A stretch of 34,606 nucleotides of DNA from Candidatus Atribacteria bacterium (lineage in GTDB: Bacteria; Atribacterota; JS1; SB-45; 34-128): the NCBI GenBank assembly GCA_003451675.1, contig DMCY01000053.1, positions 1 to 34,606 of the forward strand, in the 5' to 3' direction. Below the pieces are notes generated by a model. That model was not told where the DNA came from. It ran no database searches and worked only from the letters and a program-made list of their open reading frames with translations. Of the stretch, positions 1-9,584 are shown in pieces; the stretch's first letter is position 1, and each line of letters opens with the position of its first letter. A program made the position numbers and the translations under genes.

Positions 1-194
1 CTGGTGTTTTATGTGGCTTAATAACTTTCAGAAAATTTTTTTAACTTTAATTAAAGGGCTAATTGGAAAGATAATTCTTTAGGTAAGATCTGGTAATTAT
101 GGGTTCGATAAATTAAATCTCTATTTTAACTCATACACGAGACATCTGTCCTGCAGTTACATATACTAATAGTTAGCTCGATAAAGAAAAATTC

Positions 195-1457
195 TTATAT
201 TGATTTTGCATTTTTGAGTAAATACTTTTCAGCCTTTGTCGACCATACACCATTATTCTTTTCTACTATCTTTACCAATCTCGCAAACAAAGGATCAGTC
301 TTTCCTTTTTTCTTAAAATCAGAAATAGCAGTAAGTTCCAAATCAATATTAGTGTAGATTAGCTTTTTCCCGCCCGATATTTTAGGAAGATTTAAAGTAG
401 TACCTACTACACTGTTTAAACCTCCGATATGAGTAATCATAGCAGCCGGATTGATAAGACCTTCTTCCATCATCTTTAGAGATTCAATCATATCCTGTGT
501 ATTTCCCCCACTCGTTCCCACAATATGAGTGGACATATAATGGACATTATAAAAATTCAACATTGCTGAGAATTTTGGGTTGGTGGGACCGGCAAAGAAA
601 TTCAGACAACCATCCTTGGTTAAAATTTTATCCCCTAGTTCTACCACTTCTCTTATCGGTGCAAAAACAAATACATCATTATATCCTTTTCCACCAGTTA
701 TTGAAATAAGGTACTCTTCCGGATTTTCAGTATCTTTGGTGTTTATATATTTGAGCTCAACACCTTTTTCTTCTGCCTCCTGTATAGTATATATTGTAGA
801 TGCCCTTTTTAGTCTAAACTCATCGATATCAGTAACCACCAATAATTTAGGTTTCCTGTCACGATGTATCGTATAATCTATTGCTCCAAGGCCCATCGGA
901 CCCGCTCCAGCCAAAATTGCCATATTCCCACCTTCTACGATATCCATATTATGGATGTACTTTCCGGGAACTGTATGATAAGTAGCATGAAAAGATCCGA
1001 TTATACAGGACATAGGTTCTGCCAGAGAACCTTCATAAAAAGCTTCCCCTTTATACTCTAACAAACAATCCATCTCCATAACTTCATTAGGGATAATTAT
1101 ATAAGTAGCATCACCACCTATGTAAGGGAAAGAATACCCAGGAGCAGCAAGACTCCCTTTATAATTAAGGGCAGGTTGAATAGCGAATTTTTGACCTGAT
1201 TTAAATTTATGCTGCCATTTTTTACCTACCTCTATAATTTCACCACAAAATTCATGTCCAATTATAACCGGATTTTTTGCCACATTTGTCGGTACTCTCT
1301 TGTGATTAGCTCCTTGAATTGTTGCTTTATAAGAAGACATACAGAGACTATCTGAAATAATATGAGCCAGTATCTCGTCCGCCTTAATTGGGAGAAGCTC
1401 AAATTCTTCCAATCTCAAATCTTTTTTTCCATATAACCTTACCGCTTTAGTCTTCAT
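195..1457 (-). CDS. sorE: SorE-like zinc-dependent medium-chain dehydrogenase (L-sorbose-1-phosphate reductase type)
   Basis: The 420-residue protein is a medium-chain NAD(P)-dependent dehydrogenase. Probable catalytic zinc ligands are Cys39, His68 and Glu69 (GHEFCGE) with Glu147 (AEPMS). The nucleotide-binding loop GAGPMG is at 184-189 and an acidic end to the next strand (VVTDID) suggests NAD preference. The four-cysteine structural zinc lobe of classical alcohol dehydrogenases is absent. Length and the N-terminal pattern fit the SorE family, which interconverts L-sorbose 1-phosphate and D-glucitol 6-phosphate. The start has AGGAAGCG upstream. It is the last gene of the long minus-strand operon, 28 bp after a SrlD-like dehydrogenase that would use glucitol 6-phosphate, and this supports the assignment. 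Another polyol phosphate or threonine-dehydrogenase-like substrate is possible. Confidence 0.75.
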   Translation of the reverse strand: MKTKAVRLYGKKDLRLEEFELLPIKADEILAHIISDSLCMSSYKATIQGANHKRVPTNVAKNPVIIGHEFCGEIIEVGKKWQHKFKSGQKFAIQPALNYKGSLAAPGYSFPYIGGDATYIIIPNEVMEMDCLLEYKGEAFYEGSLAEPMSCIIGSFHATYHTVPGKYIHNMDIVEGGNMAILAGAGPMGLGAIDYTIHRDRKPKLLVVTDIDEFRLKRASTIYTIQEAEEKGVELKYINTKDTENPEEYLISITGGKGYNDVFVFAPIREVVELGDKILTKDGCLNFFAGPTNPKFSAMLNFYNVHYMSTHIVGTSGGNTQDMIESLKMMEEGLINPAAMITHIGGLNSVVGTTLNLPKISGGKKLIYTNIDLELTAISDFKKKGKTDPLFARLVKIVEKNNGVWSTKAEKYLLKNAKSI

Positions 1458-1485
1458 TATTATCGCTTCCTAAAATTAAAATAGT

Positions 1486-2805
1486 TTATTTCAGCATTAC
1501 CTGGCCACCAGTTACCGGAATAGCCTGACCAGTTTCATACTTTTGATCGACTAAATAATAAATGGCTTTTATCACATCTTCACCGGTACAGCCCCTCTTC
1601 ATCGGGATTTTTGATTCATAAAATCTCTTCACATCTTCAATGGTTTTTGCACCAGGTACTTTCCCGGTCTGAAGATATTGAACAAAAAGTCCTTTGTCCG
1701 GATCAGACCATAGAGGACCTTCGAAGAAATTGCCTGGACAAATGGAATTTACTTTGATGTTATCTTCAATAAGCTCAAGGGCAAAACTCTGGGTAAGACC
1801 TAAGCCTCCAAATTTACTTCCGGCATAAGCACTGTTTTTATTTGACCCTTTAAGTCCCGATTTTGAGTTGATTTGAATAATATCAGTAAAATATTTTCCA
1901 CTGGGTATATTTTGAAGTGCCATAACTCTTGAGGCATGTTTTACACAGAGAAAATAACCAAAATAATTAACTCTATTAACAAAGGTAAATTCATTAAATA
2001 ACATCTCTTTCACACTACCGGCCTGTAGTACCCCTGCATTACTAATAAAAATATCAATGCCACCGGCTTTTTTAATAATCTCATATATCATTTTTCTAAC
2101 AGAATCTTCATTTGTCACATCTGTTTCTATAGGTAAAGCTACTATTTTTTTATATTTAATATTTAGCTCTTCTGCCAGCCGATCAGCCCCTTTAACATTA
2201 ATATCGGCAATAAATACCAGACATTCTGATTTCGTCATCTCTCTCACTATACTTTCTCCAAAACCCTGCGCCCCTCCGGTCACTACTGCTATTTTATTTT
2301 TTACTATATTATTCCTATTTGATTTTTCACCATTACGACACTCCTCCGAACTTCGATCGCAGCCATTACCTTTTATTATCTTTGAATTTTTTTTCTCTAT
2401 GCAATCTTGAGGTCCAGAGGGTTCAGGTTCAACTTTTATATTTTTTAAGGCATCTTCAAAATTATTTTTTATATTAATCGCATTATCATAAGATTCCCCC
2501 AAGTAAAAGATGCCAATATTTTCAAGAATTACAATCTTTGGCCTTTGTTTATATTTCTTAATATAATCTTTGAACTTATTAATTGTATAAGAAATTATTT
2601 TTTCTTCGAGTTGTTTCTTGTTTAACAGCTGGCAATTTTTTATCTCTTCTAAATAAAGAGGCAAAACCTCTTCTGATCTTATTTTATTAAAAGCGAACTC
2701 CAATTTCTTTAAATCATCTTCAAATATACTAACATTTCCCTTTTCACCATCAAATGTTAACCCCCGTAAAAGTGGGGCGATTGTTTCTATGTAAATATTT
2801 TTCAT
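1486..2805 (-). CDS. Sorbitol-6-phosphate 2-dehydrogenase-like SDR with a decayed class II aldolase segment at the N-terminus
   Basis: Residues about 170-439 form a complete short-chain dehydrogenase: TGGAQGFG at 176-183, NAG at 256-258, catalytic Ser314, Tyr327 and Lys331 (YAGSK). The C-terminal stretch KIPMKRGCTGED followed by TGQAIPVTGGQVM closely resembles SrlD/GutD, which oxidises D-glucitol 6-phosphate to fructose 6-phosphate. Residues 1-125 are extra: the part around 88-110 (RPKIVILENIGIFYLGESYD) looks like the region after the metal site of class II aldolases fused to SDRs (the RhaEW type), but the HxH metal motif and catalytic acid are missing. Residues 126-170 are a polar linker. 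The start has GGAGGAG upstream. It sits between a PHP protein and sorE. The SDR assignment is strong; the exact substrate is inferred. Confidence 0.8.
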   Translation of the reverse strand: MKNIYIETIAPLLRGLTFDGEKGNVSIFEDDLKKLEFAFNKIRSEEVLPLYLEEIKNCQLLNKKQLEEKIISYTINKFKDYIKKYKQRPKIVILENIGIFYLGESYDNAINIKNNFEDALKNIKVEPEPSGPQDCIEKKNSKIIKGNGCDRSSEECRNGEKSNRNNIVKNKIAVVTGGAQGFGESIVREMTKSECLVFIADINVKGADRLAEELNIKYKKIVALPIETDVTNEDSVRKMIYEIIKKAGGIDIFISNAGVLQAGSVKEMLFNEFTFVNRVNYFGYFLCVKHASRVMALQNIPSGKYFTDIIQINSKSGLKGSNKNSAYAGSKFGGLGLTQSFALELIEDNIKVNSICPGNFFEGPLWSDPDKGLFVQYLQTGKVPGAKTIEDVKRFYESKIPMKRGCTGEDVIKAIYYLVDQKYETGQAIPVTGGQVMLK

Positions 2806-2839
2806 CTTTCTCCTCCGAGAAATAATATCAAAAAATTAT

Positions 2840-4162
2840 TTAGAAGTTTAGTTTTTGGTAAACAAGTTCAGGATGCCGATTATCTATTTTCCTGCCAATT
2901 TCTCTATATATTACCATCCGCTCTTTTAGTGATTTGCCTTTTAAGGGATTTCTATTATTAAACAAAGCATATTTTTCATCATAATTTGCCAGTTTTTCAT
3001 GAGCAATAAGAGCCCAGGTTGCCTCAATCAAATGGGAAAATTCTGGTTTCAAAATAATTGGGCAATTAAAAGATTGCCGAGGGCTGTTTATATCCACACC
3101 GCTTATTTCCATAAATCCATATTTTCTGCAAAGTCTTTGCAAACGCAATAGCTGGTTAAGAGTATTACGCGGAGGCATATAAGTAATTGCCTTGAAACCT
3201 ATTTTCTTTAATTCGGCAATCAGTTCATCTAAAAAATCATCTTCAAACTTTTCAGCTCTCTTGTCGCTTGTGGGCGAATCAGTCACATCTCCTAAATAAG
3301 CATAAGCAGGGATAGCATTGATAGAATTACAGAACTTTATCGCCTCATATACAGATATACACTCCTCATAATCAGGTTGGATAAAGACTCTATCTAAAAA
3401 GGAGCTTTTTAATATTCCCAAAAGGTCGTATAAATAAAATTGATTATTTTCATCTAAGAGAAATTTTTTAATCTTTTCGGAAAGCACTATATCAAGATTA
3501 TCTTTTAAAAATGAAATAAGTTTTTCCCCTTTTCCTGTTTTCTGGATAATTTTTTTAACAAAGGCGTAAAGAATATGACGTTCGGTAATGCTCCCGCCTT
3601 CTTTCGCCTGGGAAATATTGTAAATCTCTTTTTTAAAATCAATTTTTTCTATTCCATAATCTTTAATTAAATTATTTAGTTTAGTCAGTATTTTTTTATT
3701 TCTTCTATTCCGGGCAATCTGTATTGGATTTAAAAATTTCTTAGCTTCTGTTAACTTTGATTCAGGAATACCATGAATAGAAATATAACCTATATTTTTA
3801 GAATCCGGGTTATTTAATTTTCTCCCCTCTACTTTGGTTCCGGAAAAATTTACCCGTAATTCAAATCCAATAGTTGAGGCAATACCCATTATTTTACAAG
3901 CTTCTATTAATTCTTTACATCCAGAAACAGAATCATGATCCATAATCCCTACAGTTTGAAGACTAGCCTTCCAGGCTAAATAAGCAGCCATTGAAGGTGA
4001 ATAAGGGCTGAAAGAATATATGGTATGTACATGATTATTTACTTCTTCTGTTTTTTTAAATTGTTTCCCCTCTTTTTCTATTAACTTATAGATTCTCTTT
4101 AATCCAAAAAGCCTGGCTGTTTTATTACTACTATTTATTTCTTGAATAATCTTATCCTTCAT
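2840..4162 (-). CDS. PHP-domain metal-dependent phosphoesterase family protein, substrate unknown
   Basis: The N-terminal PHP signature is clear: His44-x-His46 (NNHVHTIYS), Asp75-His76-Asp77 (IMDHDSVSG) and Glu101 (GFELR), which are metal ligands in this family. The rest of the 440 residues is longer than in TrpH/YciV-type nucleotidases. It includes a helical insert at about 140-250 and a C-terminal motif GVDINSPRQSF near 365 that may supply the remaining ligands. No signal peptide or membrane segment is seen, so it should be cytoplasmic. It lies 34 bp upstream of the SDR gene and 43 bp downstream of the E1 gene, so it is part of the sugar operon. A role as a sugar-phosphate phosphatase or hydrolase is possible but only by association. 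Upstream of the start only a weak GAGA-type ribosome site is visible. Confidence 0.7.
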   Translation of the reverse strand: MKDKIIQEINSSNKTARLFGLKRIYKLIEKEGKQFKKTEEVNNHVHTIYSFSPYSPSMAAYLAWKASLQTVGIMDHDSVSGCKELIEACKIMGIASTIGFELRVNFSGTKVEGRKLNNPDSKNIGYISIHGIPESKLTEAKKFLNPIQIARNRRNKKILTKLNNLIKDYGIEKIDFKKEIYNISQAKEGGSITERHILYAFVKKIIQKTGKGEKLISFLKDNLDIVLSEKIKKFLLDENNQFYLYDLLGILKSSFLDRVFIQPDYEECISVYEAIKFCNSINAIPAYAYLGDVTDSPTSDKRAEKFEDDFLDELIAELKKIGFKAITYMPPRNTLNQLLRLQRLCRKYGFMEISGVDINSPRQSFNCPIILKPEFSHLIEATWALIAHEKLANYDEKYALFNNRNPLKGKSLKERMVIYREIGRKIDNRHPELVYQKLNF

Positions 4163-4205
4163 CTTTTTATCTCGAACTAAATTTAATCTTTAATAACCAA
4201 CAATC

Positions 4206-6662
4206 TTATACCCCAATTTTATTTCTCCTTATCTGCTCGGTTGTAGACTGATCAGTTGTAATTTGATGCCCGTCTAAAGGATAAAGACGTTCGTGAATTG
4301 CATCGATAATCCACTCTTTCTGCGGGAAAAAAACAGATTCCATCTCTGCCGCCGGAGTAATCCAATTACGGGAACCAACCACTACCGCAGGGCCATCAAG
4401 ATAATCAAATACAAATTGGGTAATATTGGAGGCAATGGTGTGGAGAAAAGAACCGCGTTCACAGGCATCAGAGACCAGCACTAATTTCCCGGTCTTCTTT
4501 ACAGAATCAATAATCAAATCATAGTTTAGGGGATTAATAAATCTCAAATCGATTACCTCTGCTGAAACTTTGTATTTCTTTTCAAGCTCTTCTGCAGCTT
4601 CCATTCCCTTATAAAGAGCGGCACCTACAGTAAGAATAGTAATATCATTCCCTTCTTTCCTGATTATCGGTTCACCTTCCGGTACTTGGTAATAACCTTC
4701 GGGAACTCCGGTGGAAACAAATAACTCTCCTATATCGTAAAGTCTTTGGCTTTCAAAAAATACTACCGGGTCTGTCCCTCGAAGAGCGAGATCCAGCATT
4801 CCCTTGGCATCATAGGGAGTGGCTGGAAACATTACTTTAAGACCCGGGATGTGGGTAAGCAGGCTGGTCCAGTCTTGAGAATGCTGGGCTCCGTATTTAT
4901 TCCCCACTGAAACGCGAATGGTAAGGGGCATAGTGAGAAGGCCTGCTGACATTGACTGCCATTTGGAGACTTGATTGAAAAGTTCATCCCCTGCCCGTCC
5001 GATAAAATCACTATACATAAGCTCTACCACAGCACGTCCACCACTTAAGGCATATCCTACCCCTGAACCGATAATAGCTCCTTCTGAAATAGGGGTATTG
5101 AATAACCGATGATAGGGAAGAGCCTCGGTTAAGCCTCTATACACGGCAAAGGCTCCACCCCAATCGCGATTTTCCTCTCCGTAGGCAACCATAGTCGGAT
5201 CTTCATAAAAACGGTGGAGCATAGCCTCAAAGAGAGCATCACGATAAGTAAAGACTTTCGTCTTTGGAAGAGATTTGCCATTCGCGTCCAGAGCAAAACG
5301 ACTTTTGCGAGCAAGTGATTTAATTCGAGGATTATCATTTTTAGGAATTAAAACTTCCGGTGTTCGTTGTTCCATTTTATCTTTATACTGATTAGAAAAC
5401 ATTACCGTTTCAATAAAATCAGGATTGACTCTGGGTGAGATTTCAAGAGAGGCCGCTAACTTCAGGGCTTTAGTAATTCTCAAGGTTACTTCCTGTTTTA
5501 AAGCCTCCACTTTATTGGAAGTTATAATTCTATTTTTCTTAAGGTAATCCTCATATCCCTTAATACAATCGGTCTCTTGCCAGGCAGCAATTTCTTCTTT
5601 TGTTCTATAGGAAGATGCATCTGAGGGTGAATGCCCGGAAATTCGATAAGTGATGGTATCAAGTAATACCGGACCATTTCCTTGGAGAAGAATTTTTTTC
5701 TTTCTTTCAATAGCATCAGCCACTGCCAAAGGATTATAACCGTCAACCCGTTCAGCATGCAAGTTTTCAGGGTTTACCCCGGCCCCTACCCGGGCAAGTA
5801 TTTTGTAACCCATAGTTTCACCTGAGGTCTGGCCACCCATGCCGTAGAAATTATTAAAGAAATTAAATAGAATGGGAGGAGCACCTCCAATATCTTTATC
5901 CCAAAGGGTGCGGTATTGATCCATTGCTGCTAACATCATTGCTTCCCATACCGGGCCACAACCCATAGAACCATCACCGATATTACAGACTACCATACCG
6001 GGTTTTTGATTAATTCTTTTAAAAAGAGCAGCACCTACTGAAATATCCGCTGCCCCTCCTACAATAGCATTATTGGGCATACTGCCAAAGGGGGCAAAGA
6101 AAACATGCATCGAGCCACCCAAACCCTTATTAAAACCGTTAGCCCGTCCGAATATCTCTGCCAGAACTCCGTATAGTACAAAATCTTGAGCCAGTGATTT
6201 AATATTACCTTTATGTTCCTTTTCTACCACTTTCAGGCAGGCTCCATCCATATAAGATTTCATTATCTTAAGAAGTTCATTCTCTCCTAATTCATCGATG
6301 GCGGAAAAACACTTGGCTAAAACTTCTCCGTGGCTGCGATGAGAACCGAAAATAAAATCTTCGATAGCCAAAGGCAGGCATTGGCCTACGGCGGCTGCCT
6401 CCTGGCCGATAGATAGATGAGCAGGACCTTTATGATCGTATTCGATACCCTCATAAGATCCTTGGGTTTTTATAGAATTAAGCATGGATTCAAATTCTCG
6501 AATTACAAGCATATCATAGTAAATCTTAAGGAGTTTTTCTTCTCCATACTTCTTTATCTCTTTTTTTATATCAGGTTTATACTGGTTTATGGGAATGTCG
6601 TTTATTTTTAATATCTGTGATTTTCTGATTTCTTTGGGGTCAATAAAAATAGATTTAGGCAT
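4206..6662 (-). CDS. 2-oxoacid dehydrogenase E1, alpha and beta subunits fused in one chain
   Basis: The 818-residue chain carries an E1-alpha half (about 1-430) and an E1-beta half (about 470-800) of the pyruvate/acetoin/branched-chain type. The alpha half has the TPP motif GDG at 229-231 and the closing NN at 270-271, plus [12 protein letters not shown] near the start. The beta half has [28 protein letters not shown] and the GAQHSQDW loop. I place the start at the ATG at 6662, preceded by AGAAAGGAAAAG. The open frame reaches 6758, but that extension encodes part of a dispersed repeat and should not be translated. E2 is immediately upstream in the operon. Pyruvate is the simplest substrate; acetoin or another 2-oxoacid cannot be excluded. 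Confidence 0.88.
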   Translation of the reverse strand: MPKSIFIDPKEIRKSQILKINDIPINQYKPDIKKEIKKYGEEKLLKIYYDMLVIREFESMLNSIKTQGSYEGIEYDHKGPAHLSIGQEAAAVGQCLPLAIEDFIFGSHRSHGEVLAKCFSAIDELGENELLKIMKSYMDGACLKVVEKEHKGNIKSLAQDFVLYGVLAEIFGRANGFNKGLGGSMHVFFAPFGSMPNNAIVGGAADISVGAALFKRINQKPGMVVCNIGDGSMGCGPVWEAMMLAAMDQYRTLWDKDIGGAPPILFNFFNNFYGMGGQTSGETMGYKILARVGAGVNPENLHAERVDGYNPLAVADAIERKKKILLQGNGPVLLDTITYRISGHSPSDASSYRTKEEIAAWQETDCIKGYEDYLKKNRIITSNKVEALKQEVTLRITKALKLAASLEISPRVNPDFIETVMFSNQYKDKMEQRTPEVLIPKNDNPRIKSLARKSRFALDANGKSLPKTKVFTYRDALFEAMLHRFYEDPTMVAYGEENRDWGGAFAVYRGLTEALPYHRLFNTPISEGAIIGSGVGYALSGGRAVVELMYSDFIGRAGDELFNQVSKWQSMSAGLLTMPLTIRVSVGNKYGAQHSQDWTSLLTHIPGLKVMFPATPYDAKGMLDLALRGTDPVVFFESQRLYDIGELFVSTGVPEGYYQVPEGEPIIRKEGNDITILTVGAALYKGMEAAEELEKKYKVSAEVIDLRFINPLNYDLIIDSVKKTGKLVLVSDACERGSFLHTIASNITQFVFDYLDGPAVVVGSRNWITPAAEMESVFFPQKEWIIDAIHERLYPLDGHQITTDQSTTEQIRRNKIGV

Positions 6663-6718
6663 AGTCTTTTCCTTTCTACAAAAGTAGAACATTTCCTTAA
6701 TAATGTTACAAGGATTTA

Positions 6719-6768
6719 TCATTGCGAGCGATAGCGAAGCAATCTCAAGCCCTTGCAAATCGCAATGA
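6719..6768. repeat. Dispersed MITE-like repeat with TCATTGCGA terminal inverted repeats
   Basis: TCATTGCGA at 6719-6727 is matched by its perfect inverse TCGCAATGA at the other end, about 50 bp in total. An inner hairpin (ATTGC...GCAAT) lies at 6721-6743. A related element begins with the same TCATTGCGAGC word at 22301, so this is a repeat family, not chance. It lies in the 142-bp gap between E2 and E1 and extends into the spurious upstream part of the E1 open frame. Confidence 0.75.
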
Positions 6769-6804
6769 CAGAACCAAATGTAAAGGTATTTAGAAAACGA
6801 ACTA

Positions 6805-8031
6805 CTAGATATTTTTCAACTCAAATTTAGCTATTGCTATAGCAAGTTCCTGAAGGAACCTGGCTGCCGGAGCACCATCTACCGCTCGATGATCAAAGGT
6901 AAGCGATAAACCTATATGAGGAATAAATTGTACTTTATCTTCTTTCATAATTGGTTTAAGAGAAATACTGCCTATACCCAGAATTGCCACTTGAGGAATA
7001 TTTAAGATAGGCGTAAAACTTTCAATCCCCATTGTGCCAAGGTTGGTTACCGTAAAGGTCCCTCCATTAAGTTCATCCGGTAAGATAGTTTCTTCTTGAC
7101 AGGCAGTACTTAATCGTCTTGCTTCTTTAGAAATTTCCTCTAATGATAAGAGGTGGGCATTATGGATTATCGGTACCATAAGTCCTCGCGGTGAATCTAC
7201 AGCAAATCCTAAGTGCACCTGTTCAAATTCCAGTATCTTGTCTTTAAGAAAATGGGCATTAATATTTTTAAATTTAGGAAGAATATTGGCAACTATATAA
7301 AGTAGAAAATCATTAATATTAATTTTGCTTAACCTTTTCATTGGGGGGCTGGATTTTAGCGATTCCCGACAGGCCAATAAATTAGAAGCATCGGCTGAGG
7401 TATTTAAAGTAAGCTGAGCAGTGCTTTGTAGAGAGGTAAGCATTCGTTCAGAGATAATCTTCCGCACCCCTTCTACCGGAATCTCCTTTACCGGTCCAAA
7501 AAATTCTTTGCTAACCTCACTTGAAATAAACGGTTCACCTTCGGATAATGCTTTTTCTACATCTTTTTTTATAATCCTTCCTCCCGGACCCGAGCCGACA
7601 AGCCGGGAAAAATCAATTCCCTTTTTCTCTGCCAAGCGTCGGGCAAGCGGAGATATAGGTATTAAGCCGTCTCCAAAAGAAGGTTTTGTTTTTTTGAGGG
7701 ATTCACCCGGGGTTATAGCTTTCTGCTTTTCAACATATTCTTCCTTAGAAACAGAGACAGTTTTTTGGGGAATAAGATGGTCAATTTTTTCTCCCGGTTG
7801 CCCAATTATGGCAATAGTTTTAAGGACCGGGACATCGTCACCCTCTTTATAAAAAATTTTTAGTATTGTTCCTTCTTCCGGAGCTTCCACTTCAAAGACT
7901 GCCTTATCGGTTTCCACTTCACAGATAGGCTCTTCAGCTTTTACCTTATCTCCCTCTTTCTTATTCCATTTAATAATGAGGCAGGATTCAACAGATTGTC
8001 CTTGTTTGGGCATAAGTACGGGTATAGCCAT
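6805..8031 (-). CDS. Dihydrolipoamide acyltransferase (E2) of a 2-oxoacid dehydrogenase complex
   Basis: The 408-residue protein has the full E2 layout. There is one lipoyl domain at about 1-80 with the lipoylated Lys43 in [10 protein letters not shown], and a peripheral subunit-binding domain at about 125-162 ([15 protein letters not shown] then [13 protein letters not shown]). A catalytic acyltransferase domain runs from about 185 to the end, with the active-site motif at His381 and Asp385 (DHRAVDG). It would carry acyl groups from the fused E1 encoded next to CoA. A strong AAGGAGG lies upstream but 13 bases from the ATG, which is longer than usual. It follows the kinase gene after 112 bp of very AT-rich sequence. 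No E3 (lipoamide dehydrogenase) gene is in the window. Confidence 0.92.
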   Translation of the reverse strand: MAIPVLMPKQGQSVESCLIIKWNKKEGDKVKAEEPICEVETDKAVFEVEAPEEGTILKIFYKEGDDVPVLKTIAIIGQPGEKIDHLIPQKTVSVSKEEYVEKQKAITPGESLKKTKPSFGDGLIPISPLARRLAEKKGIDFSRLVGSGPGGRIIKKDVEKALSEGEPFISSEVSKEFFGPVKEIPVEGVRKIISERMLTSLQSTAQLTLNTSADASNLLACRESLKSSPPMKRLSKININDFLLYIVANILPKFKNINAHFLKDKILEFEQVHLGFAVDSPRGLMVPIIHNAHLLSLEEISKEARRLSTACQEETILPDELNGGTFTVTNLGTMGIESFTPILNIPQVAILGIGSISLKPIMKEDKVQFIPHIGLSLTFDHRAVDGAPAARFLQELAIAIAKFELKNI

Positions 8032-8143
8032 ATTAAATTAAAGTCCTCCTTGGTGCACTTTACTATTCTTCTAAATAATATATAAATAAAATAATAATTT
8101 GATATTTTTAAAATAAATATTTCATATTTAACTAATTTTATCT

Positions 8144-9571
8144 TTATTCTTCAGGTAAGTATTTTTTAATATCAAAAGATTCTCTGATTATCTTCCTACC
8201 CTCAGCGATTGATTTAATTTGTCCCATAGATTTTGCCTGAATCATTAGATTCCCAATGGCGGTTGCTTCAACTGGTCCTGCATATATTGGCAGACCGGTG
8301 GCGTTAGCAACAAGTTGACACAGGAGAGCATTTCGAGATCCTCCTCCTATTATATATATTTCTTTAAGAGGCCTATTAGTAATATCTTCAATCATCTTAA
8401 TGGTTTTTGTATACTTATCAGCTAAACTTTCGATTACTCCCTTTATAATCTCTGCAGGAGTCTCGGGAACCTTTTGCCCTGTTTCCTGGCAATAATCTTT
8501 AATTCTATCTGGCATATTGTCATCAATTAAACCGGGCTTCAAGAATCTTACGTCATCCGGATCGATCCTAAAATTTACTGAACCGCACTTTAAAGCTATT
8601 TCAGTCAGTTCATCATAAGAATATAGCTTTACCTTCTCATCCCAGAATTTTTTACACTCCTGAATAATCCAGAATCCAGTAACATTCTTTAAAAATCTGA
8701 AACCACCATCGGCAGAACCCTCATTGGTAAAATTATATTTAAAACTTTTCTCATTAATAATTGGCTTTGAGGTCTCTATCCCTATCAAAGACCATGTACC
8801 TGAACTGATATAGGCATAATTAGTATTACCTTCAACCGGAACAGCCGCAACCGCAGATCCGGTATCATGGCAGGCAGGAGCCACAACCATTACTTCTGAA
8901 TTAGCGCCAATCTCCCACGCAATAGTCGGTAAAAGCTTCCCAATTTTTGTTCCGGGCATAATTATTTCTCCAAATATCTCCTTTTTAAATCCAAGTTCAT
9001 TCAATATCTTTGTTGACCAGTTCTTTTTTGTAGGATTATAGAGCTGAGTAGTGGTAGTAATTGAATATTCATTTTTTATAATTCCGGTTAACCAGTAGTT
9101 TAAAAGATCGGGAATAGTCAGAAAATATCTTGTATTTTCTAAGATCTGTGATTTTTTCTTGGCAAATGAGTATAGTTGATAGATAGTATTAAGCTGCATA
9201 AATTGAATGCCGGTCTCGGTAAATATTTCCTTTTTGGGTATTATATTGAAAACTTCCTCCATTATATTATCTGTTCTCTTGTCACGATAGTGATAGGGAT
9301 TTCCTAAAAGGTCTCCATCATCATCTAAAAGAACGTAATCAACTCCCCAGGTATCTATACCGATACTTATTATCTGGTCGGGATATTTTTTAAAAGCTTT
9401 TTTTAAACCTTTCTTTATCTCATTGAATATTCCCAGAATATCCCAAAAAATACTATCTTTAACCCTTACTAAATTATTAGGGAAGCGATATACTATCTCC
9501 ATCTTTGATATATCACCAACAATCACCCTCCCGGTTTCTGCACCGATATCAATAGCTATGAATTTTTGCAT
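8144..9571 (-). CDS. rhaB: Rhamnulokinase-type FGGY sugar kinase
   Basis: The 475-residue FGGY kinase has the N-terminal phosphate loop DIGAETGR at 8-15, the sugar-site segment GIDTWGVDY at 71-79, the SSGTWSLIG motif mid-protein and the C-terminal adenosine motif GGGS at 409-412. This pattern fits L-rhamnulokinase (ketose to ketose 1-phosphate); L-fuculokinase is the main alternative. I choose the ATG at 9571, preceded by GAAGGAGC at proper spacing. The open frame continues 18 codons upstream into the end of the aldolase gene. It follows that gene by 13 bp, so the two are likely co-translated. The substrate may be rhamnulose or another L-ketose, given the neighbouring SorE/SrlD pair. Confidence 0.85.
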   Translation of the reverse strand: MQKFIAIDIGAETGRVIVGDISKMEIVYRFPNNLVRVKDSIFWDILGIFNEIKKGLKKAFKKYPDQIISIGIDTWGVDYVLLDDDGDLLGNPYHYRDKRTDNIMEEVFNIIPKKEIFTETGIQFMQLNTIYQLYSFAKKKSQILENTRYFLTIPDLLNYWLTGIIKNEYSITTTTQLYNPTKKNWSTKILNELGFKKEIFGEIIMPGTKIGKLLPTIAWEIGANSEVMVVAPACHDTGSAVAAVPVEGNTNYAYISSGTWSLIGIETSKPIINEKSFKYNFTNEGSADGGFRFLKNVTGFWIIQECKKFWDEKVKLYSYDELTEIALKCGSVNFRIDPDDVRFLKPGLIDDNMPDRIKDYCQETGQKVPETPAEIIKGVIESLADKYTKTIKMIEDITNRPLKEIYIIGGGSRNALLCQLVANATGLPIYAGPVEATAIGNLMIQAKSMGQIKSIAEGRKIIRESFDIKKYLPEE

Positions 9572-9584
9572 TATACTGCTCCTT

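Noticed and set aside
6663..6758. Upstream extension of the E1 protein.
   Set aside because: The extra 32 codons include a dispersed repeat, and a proper ribosome site is found only before the ATG at 6662.
7421..7852. A 143-codon open frame on the plus strand opposite the E2 gene.
   Set aside because: It lies fully inside a certain gene on the other strand, has no ribosome site and shows no recognisable protein pattern. Similar shadows opposite the permease, FtsZ and ATPase genes were dropped for the same reason.
8032..8143. Internal promoter before the E2 gene.
   Set aside because: The gap is extremely AT-rich, so TATAAT-like words are expected by chance, and no convincing -35 box was found.
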